64,000 nucleotides of DNA from Oscillospiraceae bacterium (GTDB lineage: Bacteria > Bacillota > Clostridia > Oscillospirales > Acutalibacteraceae). Shown here in pieces: positions 58,904 through 64,000 of the stretch (position 1 is its first letter; each line of letters starts with the position of its first letter). The notes beneath the pieces were generated by a model. It was not told where the DNA came from, ran no database searches, and saw only the letters and a program-made list of their open reading frames with translations. The position numbers and the translations under genes are program-made. The DNA lies in the NCBI GenBank assembly GCA_025757685.1, contig CP107220.1, positions 1,695,501-1,759,500 of the forward strand. Direction: 5' to 3'.

Positions 58904-59317
58904 ATGGCATGTTTCTTAGTACCGGCCGCTGAGGCCGTGGTGGTCACCGCTGTGGCGCTGACCATGAAGAAAAAGGAAGAAAAGCTCACGCTGCCCGCCC
59001 ATGAAGCTGTGGGCACTGAGGCACCTGCCCAGGAGAAGAAATTTACCTGGAGCCGCAAGCTGTTCTTGCTGTCCGGTCTGCTGTGGGGCGGCATTTTGTT
59101 GCTGGCTTTTGAGCATCTGTGGCACGGCGAGGTGACTCTGTTTGCACCGTTTCTAACGGCCATGAGCAATCCAGAGGACAAAACGGTCATGCTCCATGAA
59201 ATGGCTACGGTGGGTGTGACTATGAGCGCCGTTGTCACCGCTGTATGGGGCGTGGCAGTTGCCGTGGTCAGCGCCAAGTTCAAAAAGCGCGCCAAAACGG
59301 CTGCACAGGAGGGTTAA
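58904..59317 (+). CDS. Hypothetical membrane protein
   Basis: The protein has 137 residues. Hydrophobic segments lie at about 2-20, 52-72 and 100-122, with KKKEEK and a basic KFKKRAK tail. No family is recognised. The N-terminus MACFLVPAAEAVVVTAVAL recalls a signal anchor. GGAGGATAACCAA lies ahead. The next gene starts 2 nt after its stop, so they form a pair. Confidence 0.65.
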   Translation: MACFLVPAAEAVVVTAVALTMKKKEEKLTLPAHEAVGTEAPAQEKKFTWSRKLFLLSGLLWGGILLLAFEHLWHGEVTLFAPFLTAMSNPEDKTVMLHEMATVGVTMSAVVTAVWGVAVAVVSAKFKKRAKTAAQEG

Positions 59318-59318
59318 T

Positions 59319-59618
59319 ATGTGCCTGCTGCTAACCTTGATGGCTGCCGTGGCGGCCACCGTGGCTTGGTACGCCTGCGAAAAGCGCAAAACCTACCGAC
59401 TGGGCACGCTGTGCCTGATCTACTGGGGCGCCGGGCTGATGTGGCTGGTGGACTTCTTCTTTGAATACTTCAGCGAAGGGGCGGCGTATTTTCAGCAGAG
59501 CTTCAGCGAGATACTGAACGACAGTCTGCTGGGTCTCTCTGCCGTAACCTTGGGCGCCATCGCCTGGCTGGCGATCTTGCTGGTCAAGGATCCTAAGCGT
59601 GTGTTCAAACAGCAATAA
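59319..59618 (+). CDS. Hypothetical small membrane protein
   Basis: The protein has 99 residues. Three hydrophobic segments lie at about 1-16, 29-47 and 71-89, and the last loop is acidic/aromatic (FFFEYFSEGAAYF). ATG 59319 has AGGAGGGTTAAT ahead. It is coupled to the preceding gene. No function can be assigned. Confidence 0.65.
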   Translation: MCLLLTLMAAVAATVAWYACEKRKTYRLGTLCLIYWGAGLMWLVDFFFEYFSEGAAYFQQSFSEILNDSLLGLSAVTLGAIAWLAILLVKDPKRVFKQQ

Positions 59619-59621
59619 ATC

Positions 59622-59657
59622 AAAAGGGCGACTGCACCGCAGCCGCCCTTTTTCTTT
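59622..59657 (+). terminator. Terminator after the small membrane-protein pair
   Basis: AAAGGGCG and CGCCCTTT flank CTGC/GCAG, followed by TTCTTTG. Confidence 0.82.
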
Positions 59658-59732
59658 GCTTGAAAAATCTTAGACAAATCCGGTTCCTTTTGCCGCATTA
59701 TACACAAAATGGATGAATCCCATCACTTTCCA

Positions 59733-59760
59733 TTGCATTTTTTTATAGAATATGTATAAT
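59733..59760 (+). promoter_or_regulatory. Promoter of the sugar symporter-GH2 operon
   Basis: TTGCAT (59733-59738) and TATAAT (59755-59760) are 16 bp apart. No clear cre site was found by eye. Confidence 0.65.
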
Positions 59761-59809
59761 AAAAAGAGATGTGCACACCGTACAAAATAGGAATTTGGAG
59801 GGAACCGAT

Positions 59810-61171
59810 ATGGATATGAGCACCAACAAACAACTGCGCCCCTTTGGTATGCGCGATAAGATCGGCTATGCCTTTGGCGACTTTGGATGCAATATGAGCT
59901 TTGCATTCATTAACAGCTACCTGATGCTGTTCTATGTCACCTGTATGAAGATTGATCCCAAGCACTTTGCCATTCTCATTCTGCTGGGCAAAATTTTTGA
60001 CGCCATCAACGACCCCATTATCGGCGGTCTGTGCGATGCCACCAAACCCGGCAAGGACGGTAAATTTAAGCCCTGGATCAAGTGGGCCAGCCCGGTGCTG
60101 CTGCTGTCCAGTATCGCCCTGTTCATTTATGCACCCAGTGCACCCTACGGGGTAAAGATCGCCATGTGCCTGGGCATTTACTGCCTGTGGAGCGTGGCGT
60201 ACACCAGCGTGAATGTGCCCTACGGCTCCATGCAAAGCTGCATTACCAACGACCCGGCGGGCCGCTCCTCCCTGTCCCAGTGGCGGAGTATCGGCGCTAT
60301 GTGTGCCCAGATTCCCATTATGATCCTGCTGCCCCTGCTGGTATATGACAAGAACGACAATCCCCGCGGTGAGCTGTTCATCATCTTTGTGGGCGTGATG
60401 GGTGCCATCGGTTTGGTATCCTTCTACCTGCTGCGGCGCATGACCACCGAGCGCATTGCCGCTGCACAGCCCCTGGAGAAACAGAAGTTCAACTATTTTG
60501 CCACTCTTGGCTCTTTCTTTAAGAACAAACCCATGATGGGCGTGACCATCAGCACCGTGGCATACCTGGCGCTGATGATGACGGTGACCACCTCCATGCC
60601 CTATATCTTTATGTGTTATTTCCAGAACACCAAGCTGATCACCATTGCTACCATGCTGGCCGGATGTCCGGTGGCGCTGGGCATTTTGCTGGTAAAGCCC
60701 ATGCTCAAGAAATTCACCAAAAAGCAATTGTGCACCTATCCCTTTGTCCTGTCGGCCATCTCTGCCGGCGTGGCTGCCTTTGTGCGGATCCGTAACCCCT
60801 ATGTTTGGATCGTACTGGTGGCCATCGCCATGTTTGGCTCTGCCTTTTACCTGACCTTGATGTGGGCGCTGGTGGCAGACTGCATCGACTACCAGGAGCG
60901 CCGAACCGGCCGCCGGGAGGAAAGCTCCATTTACGCCACCTATTCCCTGTTCCGCAAAATTGCCCAGGGTGTAGGCGCCGCCGTAGTCAGCTGGGCCATC
61001 GGTATGACCGGCTATGACCAAAAGCTGGGCGCCCTGGAGCAGGCTGCCGGTGTACCGGAGAAGATCTATTTCGTCACCGCGTTCCTGCCCTTTATTGGCG
61101 CACTGATCAGCCTGATCAGTATGCATTTCCTGTATAATCTGGACGACAACGCCCAGGAAAAAGTAAAATAA
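59810..61171 (+). CDS. GPH family (MelB-like) sugar:cation symporter
   Basis: The protein has 453 residues with twelve membrane segments. It has the family start KIGYAFGDFGCNMSFAFINSYLMLFY, the cation-site region DAINDPIIGGLCDATK and RREESSIYATYSLFRKIAQG. It imports glycosides or glucuronides with H+ or Na+. The GH2 gene begins 19 nt later, so the sugar is probably that enzyme's substrate. ATG 59810 has GGAGGG ahead. Confidence 0.92.
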   Translation: MDMSTNKQLRPFGMRDKIGYAFGDFGCNMSFAFINSYLMLFYVTCMKIDPKHFAILILLGKIFDAINDPIIGGLCDATKPGKDGKFKPWIKWASPVLLLSSIALFIYAPSAPYGVKIAMCLGIYCLWSVAYTSVNVPYGSMQSCITNDPAGRSSLSQWRSIGAMCAQIPIMILLPLLVYDKNDNPRGELFIIFVGVMGAIGLVSFYLLRRMTTERIAAAQPLEKQKFNYFATLGSFFKNKPMMGVTISTVAYLALMMTVTTSMPYIFMCYFQNTKLITIATMLAGCPVALGILLVKPMLKKFTKKQLCTYPFVLSAISAGVAAFVRIRNPYVWIVLVAIAMFGSAFYLTLMWALVADCIDYQERRTGRREESSIYATYSLFRKIAQGVGAAVVSWAIGMTGYDQKLGALEQAAGVPEKIYFVTAFLPFIGALISLISMHFLYNLDDNAQEKVK

Positions 61172-61190
61172 TCCACCCGGAGGCAACCCT

Positions 61191-63455
61191 ATGCGACAAA
61201 TCATCAACATAAACAAAGACTGGCGCTTTTGCAAAAAGCCCCAAAGTACCCCCACAGCCCTGCCCACAGACTGGGAGTCGGTGGACCTACCCCACACCTG
61301 GAACGGCACAGACGGCCAGGACGGCGGCAACGACTATTACAGAGGCAAGTGCGCCTACGCCAAGGCACTCACCGCCGATGAACTGGGCAGCGCCCCGGTG
61401 CATTACCTGCAATTCGACGGCGTGAACAGCAGCGCCCAGGTCTACTGGAACGGTCGGCAGATTGCCAAGCATGACGGCGGCTACTCCACCTTCCGTGCCA
61501 AGCTGCCGGAAATTTTGCCGGAAAACCTGCTGGTGGTCTATGCAGACAACAGCCCCAATGAAACGGTATATCCCCAGATGGCGGATTTCACCTTCTACGG
61601 CGGCATTTACCGGGATGTAACCGTGCTGGGCGTGGAAGAGAGCCACTTTGACCTGGACTACTACGGCGCTCCCGGCGTGCAAGTGGTACCCTCCATGCAA
61701 GGCACCGACGCCACGGTGGCTGCCACGGCGTATGTGACTGCACCGGCAGGCTGCACCGTGCATTTTGCCATCACCAATAGGAACGGCGACCCGGTGGCAG
61801 AAGCCGATGCGGACGCTGCCGATGCAAAGACCAACATCAAAATAGAAAACGCCCACCTGTGGCACGGCACGGAGGACCCGTACCTGTATACCCTGACGGT
61901 CACTTTGCTGCAAAACGGCAAAGCGGTAGACGAAATTGCCACCCGCTTTGGCTGCCGCAGCTTTGCTATTGATCCGCAAAAGGGCTTTATCTTAAACGGC
62001 AAACCTTATCCCCTGCGCGGCGTCTCCCGCCACCAGGATCGGCCGGGGATCGGCAACGCCCTCACCGCCAAGGAGCACACGGAGGATATGGATCTGATCT
62101 GCGAGCTGGGCGCCAACACCATTCGCCTGGCCCATTACCAACACAGCCAGACCTTTTATGACCTGTGCGACGAGCGAGGTATGGTGGTCTGGGCAGAAAT
62201 TCCCTATATCTCCCGTCACATGCCCGGGGGCAAGGCCAACACCATCAGCCAAATGACGGAGTTGATCTGCCAAAACAGCAACCACCCCAGCATTGTGGTG
62301 TGGGGTCTGTCTAACGAAATCACCATGAACGGCGCGTCGGATCCCTCCCTTTTGGAGAACCACCGGGCGCTGAACGACCTGGTGCATAAAATGGACCCCA
62401 CCCGCCCCACAACCATAGCGGTGCTGAGTATGTGCGATCCCGGAGAGGCATACGTACAGATCGCCGATGTGCTGTCCTACAACCACTACTTTGGCTGGTA
62501 CGGCGGCAAAACCGAGATGTACGGCCCCTGGTTTGACAAATTTCACAAGAAGTACCCGGATCGGGCGGTAGGCATGAGCGAGTACGGCTGTGAGGCGCTG
62601 AACTGGCACACCTCTGACCCCCAGCAGGGCGACTACACCGAGGAGTACCAGGCCAAGTATCACGAGGATGTAATCCGCCAAATCGCCGCGCGCCCCTGGA
62701 TGTGGTCCACCCATGTGTGGAATATGTTTGACTTTGCCGCAGATGCCCGCAGCGAGGGCGGCGAGAACGGTATGAACCACAAGGGCTTGGTAACCTTTGA
62801 CCGGCAGTATAAGAAAGACGCGTTCTATGCTTACAAGGCTTGGCTGTCCAAGGAGCCGTTCGTCCACATTTGCGGCAAGCGGTATGTGGACCGCACCGAG
62901 GATGTGACCAAGGTCACCGTCTACACCAACCAGCCCCAGGTAGAGCTGTTTGCCAACGGCAAGAGCCTGGGCGTGCAGCAAAAGGGAGAATATCCGTTTT
63001 TCTACTTTGATGTGCCAAACAGCGGCGAGACGACCCTGACCGCCAAGGCCGGGGACTGCACGGACGAGAGTCACCTGCGCCATGTGAATGAGCCCAACCG
63101 GGACTATGTGCTCCAAGAGGAGGGCGCCGTCATCAACTGGTTTGAGATCGAGACCCCGCCCGGCTATATGAGCATTAACGACACCATCGGCGATATTTTG
63201 GCCACCACCCGGGGCAAGCTGCTGGCCCTGCGGATCGTGCAAATGGTGCGGGCCAATATGAAGAAGAACAAGGGCGGCTCCACCGGCGGCATGGCAGATA
63301 TGGCCAAGGGCATGAAAATCAACAAGAGCTTGATTGACATGGGCAAGGGCTTCACCGTCAAGCGCGTGTGCATGATGGCCGGCGGCCTGTTTACCAAGGA
63401 GCAGATCTTAGAGATCAACGCCAAGCTGAATAAAATCAAGAAAAAGCAAAAGTAA
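61191..63455 (+). CDS. Family 2 glycoside hydrolase (beta-galactosidase/glucuronidase type)
   Basis: The protein has 754 residues. The sugar-binding sandwich domain is at about 1-150 (DLPHTWNG, FYGGIYRDV), the Ig-like domain at about 150-265, and the barrel at about 266-560 (RGVSRHQDRPGIG). The acid/base is Glu376 in GLSNEIT and the nucleophile Glu464 in GMSEYG. A later sandwich domain and a C-terminal helical tail of about 80 residues (basic, methionine-rich) follow. No signal peptide, so it acts inside the cell on sugars brought in by the symporter. Confidence 0.92.
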   Translation: MRQIININKDWRFCKKPQSTPTALPTDWESVDLPHTWNGTDGQDGGNDYYRGKCAYAKALTADELGSAPVHYLQFDGVNSSAQVYWNGRQIAKHDGGYSTFRAKLPEILPENLLVVYADNSPNETVYPQMADFTFYGGIYRDVTVLGVEESHFDLDYYGAPGVQVVPSMQGTDATVAATAYVTAPAGCTVHFAITNRNGDPVAEADADAADAKTNIKIENAHLWHGTEDPYLYTLTVTLLQNGKAVDEIATRFGCRSFAIDPQKGFILNGKPYPLRGVSRHQDRPGIGNALTAKEHTEDMDLICELGANTIRLAHYQHSQTFYDLCDERGMVVWAEIPYISRHMPGGKANTISQMTELICQNSNHPSIVVWGLSNEITMNGASDPSLLENHRALNDLVHKMDPTRPTTIAVLSMCDPGEAYVQIADVLSYNHYFGWYGGKTEMYGPWFDKFHKKYPDRAVGMSEYGCEALNWHTSDPQQGDYTEEYQAKYHEDVIRQIAARPWMWSTHVWNMFDFAADARSEGGENGMNHKGLVTFDRQYKKDAFYAYKAWLSKEPFVHICGKRYVDRTEDVTKVTVYTNQPQVELFANGKSLGVQQKGEYPFFYFDVPNSGETTLTAKAGDCTDESHLRHVNEPNRDYVLQEEGAVINWFEIETPPGYMSINDTIGDILATTRGKLLALRIVQMVRANMKKNKGGSTGGMADMAKGMKINKSLIDMGKGFTVKRVCMMAGGLFTKEQILEINAKLNKIKKKQK

Positions 63456-63466
63456 TTTTGCCACCG

Positions 63467-63503
63467 ACTTCCCTTGCAGAGCCTTGCGAGGGAAGTTTTT
63501 TTG
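63467..63503 (+). terminator. Terminator of the symporter-GH2 operon
   Basis: ACTTCCCT and AGGGAAGT with an inner TGCA-like stem, followed by eight T. Confidence 0.82.
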
Positions 63504-63563
63504 CCACGCACCCGGCAGCGGATCGCCGCGGCGGAATTGGCACGATAAATTTTAATTTACCCC

Positions 63564-63592
63564 TTGCCCTGCCGCCACCTGCGTGGTATAAT
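63564..63592 (+). promoter_or_regulatory. tRNA-Ala promoter
   Basis: TTGCCC (63564-63569) and TATAAT (63587-63592) are 17 bp apart, 11 nt before the mature tRNA. Confidence 0.75.
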
Positions 63593-63603
63593 AATAGCCA
63601 CAC

Positions 63604-63679
63604 GGGCGCGTAGCTCAGTTGGGAGAGTGCTGCATTCGCATTGCAGAGGTCGAGGGTTCGACTCCCTTCGTGTCCACCA
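63604..63679 (+). tRNA. tRNA-Ala(CGC)
   Basis: The 76-nt gene folds into a full cloverleaf. The acceptor GGGCGCG/CGTGTCC contains the G3-U70 wobble that marks tRNA-Ala. The anticodon stem CTGCA/TGCAG holds loop TTCGCAT, anticodon CGC, reading GCG. The T arm is GAGGG-TTCGACT-CCCTT. Discriminator A73 and CCA are encoded. Confidence 0.95.
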
Positions 63680-63712
63680 AAAGCCGATTTCTTTTGAGAT
63701 CGGCTTTTTTCT
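63680..63712 (+). terminator. tRNA-Ala terminator
   Basis: AAAGCCGAT pairs with ATCGGCTTT around a 10-nt loop, then TTTCTTTT. Confidence 0.88.
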
Positions 63713-63796
63713 TTTGCCCGCCTCGCCCCGCATTTTTTATTATCCGGAATACCGCCGCAATGTACCATATCACGTAAACCCGGCGAGCAAAACAAA

Positions 63797-63830
63797 AATC
63801 CCCCGTGCCGTTTTAAGGCATCGGGGGATT
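63797..63830 (-). terminator. Terminator of the minus-strand gene at the window end
   Basis: AATCCCCCG and CGGGGGATT enclose TGCC/GGCA. On the minus strand it is followed by TTTTTGTTTTG. The stretch 63713-63796 shows no feature. Confidence 0.8.
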
Positions 63831-63850
63831 GGCATCCGTGGCAATATTTT

Positions 63851-64000
63851 CTATGGTATGCTTGGATACCGGATCAACTGCTTAAGGGTCAGGTTTTCTA
63901 CAAAGGATTTGGTTCGGTCGATTTGAGCCAGGTTAAATTGAATATCAAAGCGGGTGCTTGCCTGTGCACCGTCATAGACAATATAAGAGATGGACAAAAT
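63851..64000 (-). CDS. 3' end of an unidentified gene
   Basis: The minus-strand frame is open from the window edge to TAG at 63851-63853, giving 49 residues that include YIVYDGAQASTRFDIQFNLA and end LIRYPSIP. A terminator lies 20 nt downstream, as expected for a real gene end. I do not recognise the family; the mix of polar and beta-prone residues is not informative. Confidence 0.55.
   Translation of the reverse strand: MLSISYIVYDGAQASTRFDIQFNLAQIDRTKSFVENLTLKQLIRYPSIP

Noticed and set aside
56290..63242. Long minus-strand open frames opposite GH3, the symporter and GH2
   Set aside because: They are shadows of the real plus-strand genes: no ribosome sites, no domain motifs and His/Gly-rich composition.
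63436..63926. Frames of 119 (minus) and 120 (plus) codons across the tRNA
   Set aside because: Both cross the tRNA-Ala gene and its terminator. The GGHEGSRTLDLCNANAALSQ stretch is the familiar false translation of tRNA sequence.
1..64000. CRISPR array, prophage or insertion sequence
   Set aside because: No regularly spaced direct repeats, transposase, integrase or phage structural genes were seen; the repeats present are dispersed palindromes.

Overview
The window is a gene-dense, GC-rich chromosomal segment of an anaerobic Gram-positive bacterium, most likely a gut member of the Clostridia (Oscillospiraceae/Ruminococcaceae type). The support is a T-box-controlled trp operon in Bacillota order, an oxygen-sensitive class III ribonucleotide reductase, an HPr with the Ser46 regulatory site, CarD, threonine-rich secreted linkers, a GH3 enzyme of the domain-inverted type found in rumen and gut clostridia, and sigma-A promoters (TTGNNN, 16-18 bp, TANNNT). 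The genus is inferred only loosely. There is no prophage, insertion sequence, CRISPR array or rRNA gene in the window.

Layout. 1-390: end of an AzlCD branched-chain amino acid exporter. 460-1662: an AT-rich islet with a promoter, a long-hairpin RNA, a terminator-like hairpin and a membrane-anchored HNH nuclease; this is the most unusual locus here. 1669-4656 (minus): TetR regulator, sensor kinase and response regulator in one operon with a probable self-operator. 4749-9625: repeats, an orphan PqqD-like protein, an Fe-S scaffold-like protein with a GGGtGRT protein, a small XRE-controlled divergent unit, and a lactate/malate dehydrogenase homologue with an MDH-type specificity residue. 9734-17297: asparaginase, then a Trp T-box and trpEGDCFBA. 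17358-21420: lipoprotein, repeats, NrdR-box-controlled nrdDG. 21432-33772: household and orphan genes (XRE-membrane fusions, RlmA-like methyltransferase, stand-alone AICAR transformylase, two tandem ATP-grasp ligases, a PPC/Fn3 surface protein, YbaK, DUF2804, CobO, DUF1846, CTP synthase). 33896-35319 (minus): NfeD and stomatin-like protein. 35549-41267 (minus): complete fructose PTS operon fruR-fruK-fruA-ptsH-ptsI. 41475-45737: CarD, then a Pho-box-preceded pstSCAB whose PstS has its two halves in swapped order. 45815-48728 (minus): a P-type ATPase under a probable yybP-ykoY Mn2+ riboswitch with two terminators. 48917-52250: DUF1648 protein and two flavoproteins. 52361-56227: rpmG-secE-nusG-rplK-rplA, then an L10 leader and rplJL. 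56353-63455: GH3, two small membrane proteins, a GPH sugar symporter and a GH2 enzyme, a probable glycoside-use cluster. 63604-63679: tRNA-Ala(CGC), followed by the 3' end of an unknown minus-strand gene.

How the parts work together: uptake (PTS, GPH, Pst), glycoside cleavage (GH2, GH3) and fermentation (hydroxyacid dehydrogenase) sit beside RNA-level control of biosynthesis, metal export and translation (T-box, yybP-ykoY, L10 leader). Two families of palindromic intergenic repeats recur between operons.
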